From: Ceratothoa steindachneri
Lineage: Eukaryota; Arthropoda; Malacostraca; Isopoda; Cymothoidae
DNA length: 64,000 nucleotides
Direction of reading: 5' to 3'
Assembly: GCA_963969495.1 (NCBI GenBank)
Contig: OZ018328.1
Coordinates: 5,549,319-5,613,318 of the forward strand
Shown: piece by piece, positions 45,301-53,626 of the stretch
Position numbering within the stretch: the first letter of the stretch is position 1
Layout of the letters: every line of letters begins with the position of its first letter
The notes under the pieces: model-generated
What the model was told of the DNA's origin: nothing
What the model saw: only the letters and a program-made list of their open reading frames with translations
Database searches by the model: none
Program-made: the position numbers and the translations under genes

Positions 45301-46316
45301 CACTGGCAGATGCAGTCAGGAGAAAAGTAATATTTCAACATCTTTCAAACCTGTTAAAAAACATCCCACCAAATAAACTTTTTTTTTGGGGGGGGGGGGG
45401 GGTAAAACAAGGAATAAAACCGAACATGGGATTGAACTGCAATGAGAACTTCACAAATACAAACCCTCAGTATGGTCTCCTTCTGTAATATCAGTTTGCG
45501 GCCTAAACTGACAAGTGAGGGATAAAGTTTTAGAACCAATCTTTATATCAACTTCAAAATCTGGACGCGAAAGCAGCTCACTTCCTTCTTCACCTTCTTG
45601 GGAAGAGTCAGCCACAGTGTGATTGATATTTAGTGTGATAGTAATTCTGCAAAGAAATTATAAAATTGGCACCCAGGTTAAAATTTCAAAATAGCAATGT
45701 ATACAGAATCAAGAACTAATGACTTCTTACTCTTCATCCTGAAACTTTCTCTTGAAAACAAGAACTGCATCATCTTGAATGATGGAAAAGTCGTCAAGGG
45801 TTCCAGAAAATTTACAGAGATTTTTCCTTTCCATTGTTATTTCATTTTGCAGAAAGTCCACAAATTCTTTGTCACCTTGAAATGAAGATAAAGTTTGAAG
45901 AGCAAAAGCACTTTTAAGTAGAAAAAAGGTCTCTCTCTAAATCCAGTAAAGTATTATTATTCAATAAAAATATGAGGTTGACTGGCAAAGATTATATCAT
46001 AAAAAAAAAACAATTAAATAAACTGGGTTAAATGAGAAAAAAAATTCTGTAATGCAGTAATTTGGGGGGGCTTGGATTTGAAAATTAATGTGCAAGTCCA
46101 AATGTAATCACTAATGTGATCATAGGACAAAAAAAATCTTTATTTCCTAACTTTACCTTTGGTGTGTATTCCATTCTTTTGTTGTTCTAGTAAACGAGGA
46201 GACAATTTGACATGTTTATTCAGACTTAACACTGAAGATGAAGGAAAAAGCGATAAGGATCTTATAGCTGGTTGCATGAAATATTGTGATTGGAGAGAGG
46301 AGCCAAAGGAACCAAA
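36197..46316 (-). CDS. C1QBP: p32 / complement C1q-binding protein homologue (mitochondrial matrix p32/MAM33 family), five exons
   Basis: Exons on the minus strand are 46316-46157, 45875-45731, 45646-45465, 37356-37271 and 36346-36197. From the ATG at 46277 they give 684 bases, that is 227 codons plus stop, with all phases joining (1, then 2, then 1, then 0). The protein starts with M-Q-P-A-I-R-S-L-S-L-F, a basic amphipathic leader as expected for mitochondrial import. It then has G-D-K-E-F-V-D-F-L (family G-D-K-x-F-V-D-F-L), E-I-T-I-T-L-N-I-N-H-T-V, an acidic linker, the F-G-I-S-E-V-T block and L-E-E-R-G-I-T-N-E-F-A near the C-terminus, ending F-I-K-R-K. p32 forms an acidic trimer in the mitochondrial matrix and supports mitochondrial translation; in arthropods it is also linked to immunity. 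The exon holding the ATG has an acceptor before it, so an additional 5' exon, coding or not, lies outside what I can see. Confidence 0.92.
37038..37092 (+). repeat. Short dispersed repeat, copy 2
   Basis: Matches 18843-18895. It lies in p32 intron 4 on the plus strand. Confidence 0.5.
37271..37356 (-). CDS. C1QBP: p32 exon (F-G-I-S-E-V-T block)
   Basis: Acceptor TTCTTTTAAAG before 37356 and donor GTGAGT after 37271. It encodes D-F-G-I-S-E-V-T-M-H-E-G-N-W-E-D-K-T-Y, matching the family's S-I-x-x-V-S...W-K-D-T-x-Y segment. Confidence 0.9.
37840..38180 (-). pseudogene. Jockey/I-type RT thumb fragment in p32 intron 3
   Basis: The minus strand reads V-Q-F-Y-A-S-A-V-K-A-V-L-R-K-L-D-S-I-N-H, then C-L-R-L-V-T-S-A-F-R-L-S-P, the thumb motif also seen at 2.9 kb and 32.5 kb. 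Frames shift downstream. No other domain is attached. Confidence 0.65.
38190..39180 (-). pseudogene. Mariner-like transposase, degenerate, in p32 intron 3
   Basis: On the minus strand the N-terminal half carries D-L-K-D-R-P-R-S-D-R-S (about 38980-39010) and S-A-P-K-L-K-M-T-A-L-T-R-E-K (about 38890-38960). I-L-I-S-D-E-K-A-F-T-V-E-P-V (38720-38800) has the first catalytic Asp, and V-V-Q-Q-D-G-A-T-A-Q (38510-38550) has the second where V-x-Q-Q-D-G-A-P-A-H is usual. A degraded tail follows. Several stops and frameshifts are present and no terminal inverted repeats were identified. Mariner transposases move their DNA by cut and paste into TA. Confidence 0.8.
39290..39545 (-). pseudogene. Jockey/I-type ORF1 N-terminal fragment, copy 1 in p32 intron 3
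   Basis: Sequence around 39340-39540 aligns with 42330-42540 and 44230-44440, all minus strand (shared blocks around AAGGTCTT.GCTGT and GAAGCTTGCACAGG). Only the N-terminal linker portion remains. Confidence 0.6.
39590..40260 (-). pseudogene. Jockey/I-type RNase H tail and C-terminal domain
   Basis: The minus strand reads A-K-E-S-A-R-A-G (about 40185), Q-R-R-W-E-T-A-K-G-N-L-N-L (about 40095), then I-G-H-T-R-G-T-H-C-H-L-M-E-R-S-P and V-R-H-I-L-F (about 39850-39960). It follows the 3.7-4.1 kb copy closely, so both belong to one family. A G-run of about 12 bases interrupts it at 40012. It is joined directly to endonuclease sequence on its right. Confidence 0.75.
40290..40985 (-). pseudogene. 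Jockey/I-type endonuclease fragment
   Basis: The minus strand shows S-A-D-F-N-T-R (about 40735), S-S-L-D-L-S-V-L-R-M and L-H-G-S-D-H-F-P-I-Q-L-S-F (about 40540-40560), the last being the terminal APE-endonuclease motif. It then runs into RNase H tail sequence with the whole RT missing. Stops are present. Confidence 0.65.
40986..41700. other. Intronic; no gene recognised
   Basis: Part of p32 intron 3. Probably ORF1-endonuclease spacer of the retroelement copies, but no motif is readable. Confidence 0.35.
41701..42600 (-). pseudogene. Jockey/I-type ORF1, copy 2 in p32 intron 3
   Basis: From the minus-strand frame 41986-42576 it has an N-terminal Pro/Ser-rich region with K-T-F-S-S-S-Q-R-I-L-L-K-P (near 42340). 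R-P-T-P-T-L-F-I-T-F-D-C-D-K (about 41935-41975) follows after stops, then a zinc knuckle C-Y-Y-C-H-H-F-S-H...C (about 41850-41900). A second knuckle is suggested only. It aligns with copy 3 at 43.5-44.5 kb. Confidence 0.65.
42601..43530. other. Retroelement leader-like sequence; part repeated at 44.6-44.9 kb
   Basis: 43180-43510 aligns with 44610-44940 (shared GGTTGTTAAAAACCC and a later GCCAGGAAAGCAAATCG). Both lie upstream of ORF1 copies on the minus strand, so they are probably 5' leader of the same element family. Confidence 0.6.
43531..44560 (-). pseudogene. Jockey/I-type ORF1, copy 3 in p32 intron 3
   Basis: The frame 43578-44063 (minus) encodes the middle of a gag-like protein. It includes T-M-N-F-V-K-G-V-L-Y-A-K-K-L-M-D-Y-S-I (about 43675-43740) and V-K-Y-V-M-R-K-Q-G-K-V (about 43600), matching N-F-V-K-G-V-L at 32.8 kb and the block at 21.1 kb. 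The N-terminal linker lies at 44040-44460 in other frames. Knuckles are lost at the left end. This is the best preserved of the three intronic ORF1 copies. Confidence 0.7.
44925..45040 (-). repeat. Dispersed leader-type repeat R, copy 3
   Basis: Minus-strand match to 291-395 (GTGCAAATTAGAGAAGCCC-type start). It is followed on that strand by leader-like sequence and ORF1 copy 3. Confidence 0.55.
45465..45646 (-). CDS. C1QBP: p32 exon (central beta strands and acidic linker)
   Basis: Acceptor TTTCTTTGCAG before 45646; donor AGG/GTTTGT after 45465, a weaker donor. It encodes I-T-I-T-L-N-I-N-H, a Glu/Ser-rich loop and D-F-E-V-D-I-K-I. It ends one base into the codon completed 8.1 kb away. Confidence 0.9.
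45731..45875 (-). CDS. C1QBP: p32 exon (G-D-K-E-F-V-D-F-L block)
   Basis: Acceptor TTCATTTCAAG before 45875 and donor GTAAGA after 45731. It encodes the conserved helix block and the first beta strands (F-S-G-T-L-D-D-F, V-F-K-R-K-F). Confidence 0.9.
46157..46316 (-). CDS. C1QBP: p32 exon with putative mitochondrial leader
   Basis: Acceptor CCCTTTCAG before 46316; donor GTAAAG after 46157. ATG at 46277-46275. Codons upstream of that ATG are also open (F-G-S-F-G-S-S-L), so translation might begin in an earlier exon. It ends with K plus one base of the Gly codon shared with the next exon. Confidence 0.8.
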
Positions 46317-46499
46317 CTGAAAGGGAATCAACCAAAATAAGTTAATATTCTTCATCATATTTTTCTCTTTCACAAAATATTGGTCCAAAGTGTAGAAAAC
46401 CAAACTCCTACACATTTACTTGCAAACTTTAAGAATAGAATATAATTCCTTAGATATAGATCAGTAAACAATCTCATCTTTAGGTGGTATGAATACTGT

Positions 46500-47260
46500 A
46501 AAAATGGTTAGATGTACAAGGGGCTCAAATAAGCCATTCACCCCCCATTTTGGAGAAGAGTTCAATAGAAGATCCCTCCAACAAAATATTTTGTCCATGT
46601 TCCAATATACTTCACCTTTTTTGAGTGAATTCAAGGGTGGTTGCTCACTGGGATTTCACTGCAATGATCCTGGGGAACAGCCCCCCAGTATATAATCCTA
46701 ATTGTTTATAGAATAATGTTCTAATGTATGTATTTAACCAAATCATTTCTGCAACTATAATCATTTCTGTGAAAATCTGACATCAAAATGAATGAATAGT
46801 GAATTTTTTATTTTGTTTTTGGTAAACCTTAAGATCCATAGCCCTGTCCGCCAATGTTTATGTTTTTTAGCCAAAATCTATTGGGATGAAGTTTATTTTA
46901 TATTTTGTTCAAACGCGAATATTCATGCACGTTTGAGTCCTAGTTCTTTTAAATGTGTTAAAACGAGAGCAATCGCCATTATTTCAAACCTCAGGCTCTA
47001 AATGGGAATTAAAGAAAGGTACAACACTTTCCTTGCTGCTATTTCCGAGCTATACCCCCCCACAATAAAGTAAGTGAAAAGCATTTTCCTTGTTTTTTTT
47101 CATTTTAAAGTTTGATTCATTTCAAGGATTTTTTTACATGAATACAAAAATGGTGCCTTGTAGATTCGAACTAGGACTCAAACGTGTATGAATATGAACG
47201 AAACATAAAATCAACGGTAAACATGAAGATCAGTGGCGCGCCGGAAAAAGTGGGTAGGTT
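46500..47260 (+). mobile_element. Decayed Merlin-like/GC-hairpin transposon copy
   Basis: Shares with 53.0-53.4 kb, in the same order: TGTTCCAATAT (46598), a sharply GC-rich block ending GCCCCCCAGTATATAA (about 46680), TTTAACCAAATCATTTCTG (46735) and the AATATTCATGCACGTTTGAG block (46920). The right end near 47165-47215 repeats part of that last block inverted. No transposase frame. Confidence 0.6.
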
Positions 47261-47262
47261 GG

Positions 47263-47305
47263 GATAAACATGTAGATCGGCAGCGCGAACGATGGGACAT
47301 AAACT
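47263..47305 (+). mobile_element. Left end of a Merlin-like transposon, split by a LINE
   Basis: GATAAACATGTAGATCGGC followed by GCGAACGATGGGACATAAAC equals the left end of the MITE at 53627 (GTAAATATGTAGATTGGC, CGAACGATGGGACGTAAAC). The next bases of that MITE reappear at 53021, after the intervening LINE. Confidence 0.7.
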
Positions 47306-48106
47306 AAAATTGTGGATGCATGGTAGAAAACTGAAACTTAATGAAGGTAAAACTGAAATTATAATTTTTACAAAGGATAGAACTCAAGTTCCTCTCCCTG
47401 TTGAGATCAACTTAATACAGAGTAAGCTAACCTCATCACTCACACTCAAGTATCTTGGTATTATCTTTAATACCAAACTGTCTTTTACTGACCACTTTAA
47501 TTCTATAATCAAGATCTGTAATTACCACCTTAGAAGGATCTCCTTGCTTACTAAATATCTAGATCGGAAAACTATTGTGATCCTGATACATGCCTTTGTG
47601 ATCTCTCAAATTGACTATTGCAATTCCTTATTTGTTAATCTGACTAAGAGAGAATTGAAAAGATTGCAATCACTACTAAATCGATCTGCTCGATGGTATT
47701 CAATCTGCCTCCTGGTACCAGTACTTTTTCTTATCTGTTTGATTTGCATTGGTTACCTATAATAGCACGCATTAAGTTTAAAATTTGTTTGCTGAAATTT
47801 AAGGCACTTAAATTTGGAGAGCCATACTATATTCGTGAGATGATTACTCACTATTCCTCGAACTGTAATGTTGCTCTTCGGACGTTGGACGACCCTACTC
47901 GTCTGACTGTACCATTTGTAGAGAGAGGGAACTGCTACTCTTGCAGAGCTTTTACATATATTGCACCTAAATATTACAACGAATTGCCAATGGATATAAA
48001 GTGTGCTTCATCAGTTGGTATATTCAAGAAAAGGTTGAAAACGCACCTGTTTCTCTCAGCTTATGACCCTGATTCAAAGACTATGTCATTGGATTATAAG
48101 TTATAA
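47292..48106 (+). pseudogene. L2-like reverse transcriptase C-terminal part, one frameshift
   Basis: The first frame (to about 47760) reads L-K-L-N-E-G-K-T-E-I-I-I-F, Y-L-G-I-I-F-N-T-K-L-S-F, and S-Q-I-D-Y-C-N-S-L-F. The second frame (47693-48106) reads L-H-W-L-P-I-I-A-R-I-K-F-K-I, E-R-G-N-C-Y-S-C-R-A-F, Y-Y-N-E-L-P and F-K-K-R-L-K-T-H-L-F. This order is the RT tail of L2-clade LINEs and matches the piece at 15.7-16.1 kb. One frameshift near 47700-47750 joins them. It is 5'-truncated: the catalytic palm is absent. Relatively well preserved otherwise. Confidence 0.85.
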
Positions 48107-48539
48107 TATATGTGTGTATATGCATATGTGTATTTTTGAACACAGTAGGTTCCAATGAACTCTATTAATAGCCAAATTGTTGACAGTGGTATGTATACCA
48201 TAAATTATTTATTAGCCAAACTGTATATGTATATTTTAAACACACTAGCTTCTAATGAATGCTCCTAATTACTGACGGTGGTATGTATACCATAATTAAT
48301 TTAATCGCTTAACCATAGATGTATGGTATTTCTAAACTGACATTGTGGTTTGGCCACAATTTCTGGGTTGAATCAGACTCTTTGGCTGTCTGGCTTTGTT
48401 CTGGAAGGTTGTCTTACAGGAGCTCCTGATTCTCATTGTAAGATTGGGATATAATACTGATTTGGGTGTGTAATTTTTCTTGTATTTATTTAATACATCA
48501 ATCACTGTATAATAAATACATTAGTGATTAATACTTTTG
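47306..48539 (+). mobile_element. L2-like LINE, left part (interrupted by CR1)
   Basis: The 3' part of an L2-type RT (47306-48106) and 3' UTR lie here. The end of this element, with GCGCTATATAAATATTATT, is found at 52941-53020, on the far side of the CR1 insertion. Confidence 0.75.
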
Positions 48540-48623
48540 GGGAAGATAACTGGCAGCAATCCTGAGCAAGAATTTTTTTTTTTTGGTGAGTGTTAACTTT
48601 TTCATTAGTAAATTTCTGAGAGT

Positions 48624-49643
48624 ATGGCTTTTTGTATAGATGGTGAGAGCATGCCGTTTGAAAGTAGTGTGTATGTGGTGTGTGATGCATGTGGAGTTGA
48701 AAGGAGAGTGAATGTAACTGAATGCCGTGTGTGTTTTCTGGAAGGGGAGGTTAGGAGGTTGAGTGGGGAATGTAAGAGGTTGAATGATTTGGTGTTTGAG
48801 GTGAGAAGAGATGCAAGTGTGCGATTGAAGGGTGAGATTAGTGCTAAGAGGGTGGAAGATAGGGCTAGGACTGGGAACAGTGTGGAAGTTGTGAGTGATG
48901 ATGAATGGTGGGTGAAAATGGATAGGATAGATAAGTTAGGACAGGTTAGGTGTGTGAATGAGAGGGACATAGAACCTGTTAGGTTGACTAACAGATTCAA
49001 TGTCCTGAGAGAGGAAGAGTGTGAAAGTGATTTGCCTGGTGTGATTGTGGATGAAAGCAGGATGGGTGGTAGCGTGACTGAGAGCAGGAGGGAGGGTAAT
49101 CTTAGGCCAAGACAGAATAGGAGAATGACTGAGGTGCTAGTGATGGGTGACTCTCAGATTAGGTATTTAGATAGGAAGTTGAGTGATAGCAAGTGGAAGG
49201 GAATGAGAGTTTGTCTGCCGGGTGCTGGTGTAAGTGATGTTTGTGAGAGGTATGATAGGCTGGTTTCTGGGTGTGAGAGGGATGCAGTTGTGATTACGCA
49301 TGTGGGACTGAATGATGTAAAGAAGGTGGGTACATGTGAGTTACGTGAGCAGTATAAAAGGTTAGTTGAAAGGATGAGTAAAAGCAGGGTAAAAGGTGTT
49401 GTTTCTGGTGTGCTTCCGAGATTGGATGTGGGGGTAGAATGGTTGTCGCGTGCAATTGGTTTGAATGAATTTGTGAAAGGACTGTGTGAGGAGCTAGGAT
49501 TGGTGTTTGTAGATGTCTGGGGAGGGTTTTACGGGAATAGGAGGTTGTATGCGATGGATGGGCTCCATCTTAGTCGGGCAGGTGTTGAGGTTCTATGGGG
49601 GGAGCTGGATAGTGTGATTAGGTCCTTACGGGTGGGAAACTAG
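48624..49643 (+). CDS. CR1 ORF1 protein: zinc-finger-like N-terminus and SGNH/GDSL esterase domain
   Basis: 339 residues. Four Cys at 20, 23, 34 and 37 form a C-x2-C...C-x2-C cluster, and a short coiled-coil-like charged stretch follows (40-80). The C-terminal half is an SGNH hydrolase: V-M-G-D-S-Q-I-R-Y with the nucleophile Ser at about 177, V-G-L-N-D at 227-231 with the oxyanion Asn, and D-G-L-H-L-S at 312-317 holding the Asp-x-x-His pair. Esterase-bearing ORF1 is known in CR1-clade LINEs; its role in retrotransposition is unsettled. It is close to the ORF1 at 60.4-61.6 kb over the esterase half and to that at 62.0 kb over the N-terminal half. The start is the first ATG in the frame. Confidence 0.9.
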   Translation: MAFCIDGESMPFESSVYVVCDACGVERRVNVTECRVCFLEGEVRRLSGECKRLNDLVFEVRRDASVRLKGEISAKRVEDRARTGNSVEVVSDDEWWVKMDRIDKLGQVRCVNERDIEPVRLTNRFNVLREEECESDLPGVIVDESRMGGSVTESRREGNLRPRQNRRMTEVLVMGDSQIRYLDRKLSDSKWKGMRVCLPGAGVSDVCERYDRLVSGCERDAVVITHVGLNDVKKVGTCELREQYKRLVERMSKSRVKGVVSGVLPRLDVGVEWLSRAIGLNEFVKGLCEELGLVFVDVWGGFYGNRRLYAMDGLHLSRAGVEVLWGELDSVIRSLRVGN

Positions 49644-49741
49644 AAGCTGTTAGAGGTAAGGGAATAACAGGAATAGAGGGCAGGTGTAGGAAATGGAAGG
49701 GATGCAGTGATAGAGGAATAACTAGGGGAGAGGGCATACTG

Positions 49742-52675
49742 ATGCGTTATAGGGGGACTAATGCACAAGTGAATGAGCAGATAACTAGGAATAAAAAAGC
49801 ACAATGCAATGAAGATGGGAATAATAAAAAAACCTTAAAAATATACTACACAAATGGTCGGAGTATAAGGAATAAGATAGATCTCTTAAGAGCGTTAGCA
49901 AGTGAAGAGAATTTTGATATAATTGCGATAACAGAGTCATGGCTTGATTTGGCAGGTAATCACTTTAAACCTGAGGTTGAGATTGAGGGCTTTAACATGT
50001 TCCATACAGATAGGAATAGGAAGAGAGGAGGAGGGGTTATTATTTATATTAAAGATAATCTCCAGTGTTGTGTAAACAGTACAATTAAATTAGATGATAA
50101 CACAGAGTCATTATGGCTAAATGTAAAGGAAGGTAAAAACAAGCTTGTCTTAGGATTATTATACAGACCACCAAATCTTAGTAAGGAAGCTTCAAATCTT
50201 CTGTGGCAGGAGATTGAACGGGCATGTAGAAGTAAGCATGTGTGTATAATGGGCGATTTTAATTACAGAAATATAGACTGGGAAGCTCTTGTGGGTGATC
50301 AGGAGGCTGAGGAATTTTTGAATGTTGTCCAAGATAATTTTCTGAGGCAGATTATTAACGAACCCACTAGAGGTAATAATATACTGGATTTAGTTCTGAC
50401 AAATAGGGAAGAAGTTATTAAGGATACTGAGATTGGAGGAAATTTGGGTAATAGTGACCATTGTGAAATTAGATTCAAGATGAAATGGAATGGTATTGAT
50501 AGTAGCATGAACAATGTTAAAATTCCTGACTTTAGAAGAGCAAATTATAATGGGCTCAGGACTTACCTGGAGGCAGTTGTACAGAAACCAGGCAATGAAA
50601 TCAATTCAGGAATAGATTCAATGATATCAGTTAGTGGAGACAATAATCACCAGGAGGAAGAGATTACAATTGAAGAGGAGTATGAAAGAATAATTGAGCA
50701 ATTAATTACAGGTCAGATGATTAACATTCCATATAAGGAGATTAGGACTAAAAATAATGACCCAAAATGGATGACAGATAAAATTAAGCATTATATTGGC
50801 ATTAAAAAGGGCATTTATAGGAAAATAAAAAATGGAGAGGATCACTTAAGGCAGAGATATAATGAACTAGCAAGAGATGTTAAAAAGTTAGTTAGAGTAG
50901 CAAGGAGAAATTATGAAATTAAAGTGGCAAATAGGGCAAAGGAAGATCCTAAAAGTTTTTATCAATTATACAAAACTAAGGTTAGAGATAAAATAGGCCC
51001 ACTTATAGATTCCAATGGAGAATTAGTGAGTGATAGGGACTCAATGGCTGGAATGCTAAATGACTTTTTTCTCTCAGTATTTACACAGGAGGATACTCTA
51101 AATATACCTGAGGTGTCAATGATCTTTCGGGGTAATGATGAAGAGAAATTAAAGGATATATTGATCACAAAGGAGATAGTGACAAAGGAAATTGATAAAA
51201 TCAAAAGTAGTAAAGCACCCGGTCCTGATGAGCTCTTTCCTAGAATTTTGAAAGAATGTAAGGATGTGTTAAGTGAGCCCCTAGCATGCATCTTTAGAAA
51301 ATCATTGGAGAGTGGCATTGTGCCAGTGGCATGGAAGAAAGCCAATGTGATACCTATATTTAAGAAAGGGGATAAAACAAATATGTCTAATTACAGACCA
51401 GTAAGTTTGACATCAGTGGTAGGGAAAATGATGGAATCTATTATAGCAAGGAATATTAGAGATCACTTGGATAAGCATAAGTTGATAAAAGAATCACAGC
51501 ATGGCTTTAGTAAGGGTAAATCCTGTCTGACTAATTTGCTGTCTTTTTATAGTAAGGTGTATGAAGCAGCAGATAATGATGAAAACTATGATATTTTATA
51601 CTTGGACTTTAGTAAGGCTTTTGATCGAGTGCCACACTTACGACTTCTGAGCAAAGTTAAAGCACACGGGATCGATGGCAGTATATTTAGGTGGATTCAG
51701 TCATGGCTTGGTGACAGACAGCAAAGAGTTAGTATAGATGGAGTTAAATCTGAGTGGGGGTGTGTTAGCAGTGGAGTTCCTCAAGGATCTGTTTTGGGTC
51801 CCTTGCTATTCTTAATTTATATTAATGATCTTGACATAGGTATAAGTAGTGACCTGAGTAAATTTGCTGATGATACTAAGCTAGGTAGGGCCATTAGGGC
51901 TGATTCTGATGCTGTTGTAATGCAGGAGGAATTGACCATTCTGTCCAATTGGGCCGAGAAATGGCAAATGAAGTTTAACATAGACAAATGTAGTGTACTT
52001 AGTATAGGTAGAAATAATCCACTGAATAGTTATAAATTAAATGGCAGAATTTTAGGGAGGACTGATTGTGAGAGAGACTTGGGTATTTTGGTAAGTTCAG
52101 ACCTTCGTCCTAGAAAGCAATGTCTAAATGCTAAGAATAAAGCTAATAGGATATTGGGATTCATTAGGAGGAGTGTAAGCAATAAGAGTGCTGAAGTCCT
52201 TCTAAAACTGTATCTGGCGCTAGTTAGGCCTCATCTAGACTATGCAGTACAATTTTGGTCACCATATTATAGGAAGGATATTGATTTGCTTGAGTCTGTG
52301 CAGAGAAGGATGACAAAGATGATTGGTGGGCTAAGGAACTTACCTTATGGTGAAAGGCTCAGAAAACTAAATCTACATACATTGGAAAGGAGAAGAGTCA
52401 GAGGGGAATTGATTGAAGTCTTCAAATGGGTAAAAGGATATAATAAAGGGGATCTGGGTAAGGTTCTTATACTTAGTCAACATGACAGGACACGTAGCAA
52501 TGGGTTTAAGCTTGATAAGTATAGGTTTAGGAAGGAGATTGGGAGGAATTGGTTTACAAATCGTGTGGTAGATGAATGGAATAGGCTCACTAGGCATGTG
52601 ATAGAAGCCTCCTCTCTGGGTAGTTTTAAGAATAGATTAGATAAATATATGGATGAAGCTGCTAGATGGGACTGA
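49742..52675 (+). CDS. CR1 ORF2 protein: APE endonuclease and reverse transcriptase
   Basis: 977 residues without interruption, a usual length for CR1 ORF2. The endonuclease spans about 30-245: A-I-T-E-S-W-L (Glu), G-L-L-Y-R-P-P-N, M-G-D-F-N-Y-R (about 168-174) and N-S-D-H-C-E-I (about 236-242). The RT spans about 470-780: K-A-P-G-P-D-E-L, N-Y-R-P-V-S-L-T-S, Q-H-G-F-S-K-G-K-S-C, Y-L-D-F-S-K-A-F-D-R-V-P-H (first Asp about 622), G-V-P-Q-G-S-V-L-G-P and K-F-A-D-D-T-K (Asp pair about 708-709). The thumb ends about 950. No RNase H, as normal for CR1. It nicks target DNA and copies its own RNA at the nick. All catalytic residues I can check are present. Confidence 0.92.
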   Translation: MRYRGTNAQVNEQITRNKKAQCNEDGNNKKTLKIYYTNGRSIRNKIDLLRALASEENFDIIAITESWLDLAGNHFKPEVEIEGFNMFHTDRNRKRGGGVIIYIKDNLQCCVNSTIKLDDNTESLWLNVKEGKNKLVLGLLYRPPNLSKEASNLLWQEIERACRSKHVCIMGDFNYRNIDWEALVGDQEAEEFLNVVQDNFLRQIINEPTRGNNILDLVLTNREEVIKDTEIGGNLGNSDHCEIRFKMKWNGIDSSMNNVKIPDFRRANYNGLRTYLEAVVQKPGNEINSGIDSMISVSGDNNHQEEEITIEEEYERIIEQLITGQMINIPYKEIRTKNNDPKWMTDKIKHYIGIKKGIYRKIKNGEDHLRQRYNELARDVKKLVRVARRNYEIKVANRAKEDPKSFYQLYKTKVRDKIGPLIDSNGELVSDRDSMAGMLNDFFLSVFTQEDTLNIPEVSMIFRGNDEEKLKDILITKEIVTKEIDKIKSSKAPGPDELFPRILKECKDVLSEPLACIFRKSLESGIVPVAWKKANVIPIFKKGDKTNMSNYRPVSLTSVVGKMMESIIARNIRDHLDKHKLIKESQHGFSKGKSCLTNLLSFYSKVYEAADNDENYDILYLDFSKAFDRVPHLRLLSKVKAHGIDGSIFRWIQSWLGDRQQRVSIDGVKSEWGCVSSGVPQGSVLGPLLFLIYINDLDIGISSDLSKFADDTKLGRAIRADSDAVVMQEELTILSNWAEKWQMKFNIDKCSVLSIGRNNPLNSYKLNGRILGRTDCERDLGILVSSDLRPRKQCLNAKNKANRILGFIRRSVSNKSAEVLLKLYLALVRPHLDYAVQFWSPYYRKDIDLLESVQRRMTKMIGGLRNLPYGERLRKLNLHTLERRRVRGELIEVFKWVKGYNKGDLGKVLILSQHDRTRSNGFKLDKYRFRKEIGRNWFTNRVVDEWNRLTRHVIEASSLGSFKNRLDKYMDEAARWD

Positions 52676-52940
52676 CTTTTTTTTATGTACATATGTATAT
52701 ATTTTTCTAAGGAGTGGGAAGATTATATTTTGCGGTTGCATGAATGGACATAATCCTCTGGATGCATTTTATGTATATTGTAGATTAGATCTGACGAACT
52801 CCTGTTAAGGGTGACAATGTTGATGACTTTTCTCTGGTAAGAAATCTTTTGTGTGTTGAATGGATCAGGAGCTGCCAAGTGTAGGCCATGAATGGTCTTT
52901 TGCAGTCTCCTTCTTTTCTTATGTTCTTATGTTCTTATGT

Positions 52941-53020
52941 AATGTACCATCCAGCGCCTTTGAAACTTGGCCAGATTGGCGAATAGTGATAAACGCGCTA
53001 TATAAATATTATTATTATTA
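52941..53020 (+). mobile_element. L2-like LINE, right (3') end
   Basis: Carries ATGTACCATCCAGCGCC and GCGCTATATAAATATTATT with a TTA-rich tail, the typical 3' terminus of L2-like elements. Its left partner is at 47306-48539. Confidence 0.75.
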
Positions 53021-53626
53021 TGTTCCAATATGTTTCACATTTTTGGAGTAAATTCAAAGGGACTGCTCATGGGGGGTTTAAACACTGTGTGAATACCCCC
53101 CTACAATGATCCTGAGTTTCAATCAATTGGGGGGATCTGGGGGGCACAGCCCCCCAGTAAGTGATTTAACCAAAATCATTTCTGTGACTTTAATTGCTTT
53201 ACAAATTATAATGGGGTTGGGGGGGGGAGGCGGATGTCAGAAATGAAGTGAATTTTTATTTTGTTTTTCACTTAATATTTTTTATTATCCTCATTTTGTA
53301 GTAATTTTTATTTGTCAATATATTTTTTCCCATTTTACTATTTTTATTACCTTATTTATACATTTAAATATACTAAGCTAGATCGTTTAAAGGAACTAGT
53401 TTTTGTGGGGAGGAAAGACGATTTTGAGGCTGTAAATTCAGTTTGAATATGGCTTTTGTATGTGCATTTTGCCCTTCATTTATTGTGCTCTATTTTGGGA
53501 TTGAGATAAATTGTTAACCTTTTTGAACCATCATAATTTACTTAATATTAAAATTGATTGCGAGGTTTGTGGCCAGGCATTAGAGATTAACAATAATTTT
53601 GAATTTAGGTGTTTTAAAACTAAACG
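53021..53626 (+). mobile_element. Merlin-like transposon, continuation, with transposase zinc-ribbon
   Basis: Resumes the element begun at 47263. 53040-53170 has the GC-rich hairpin (CTGGGGGG...CCCCCCAG). The frame at 53505-53627 reads D-K-L-L-T-F-L-N-H-H-N-L-L, then C-E-V-C-G-Q-A-L-E-I-N-N-N-F-E-F-R-C-F-K, a C-x2-C...C zinc-ribbon start like that of ISXO2/Merlin transposases. The frame is then cut by the MITE at 53627. The DDE core is absent. Inverted homologue: 54012-55756. Confidence 0.65.

Larger units (their letters stand above)
48540..52940 (+). mobile_element. CR1 LINE with both ORFs intact, nested in the L2-like element
   Basis: Contains an unbroken ORF1 (48624-49643) and ORF2 (49742-52675), 98 bp apart. 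The 3' UTR ends in repeats of CTTATGTT (52916-52940). L2-like 3' sequence resumes at once on the right. The exact 5' end, near 48540, is uncertain. Among the roughly 20 retroelement pieces in the window it is the only one with no visible disabling change. Confidence 0.85.
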
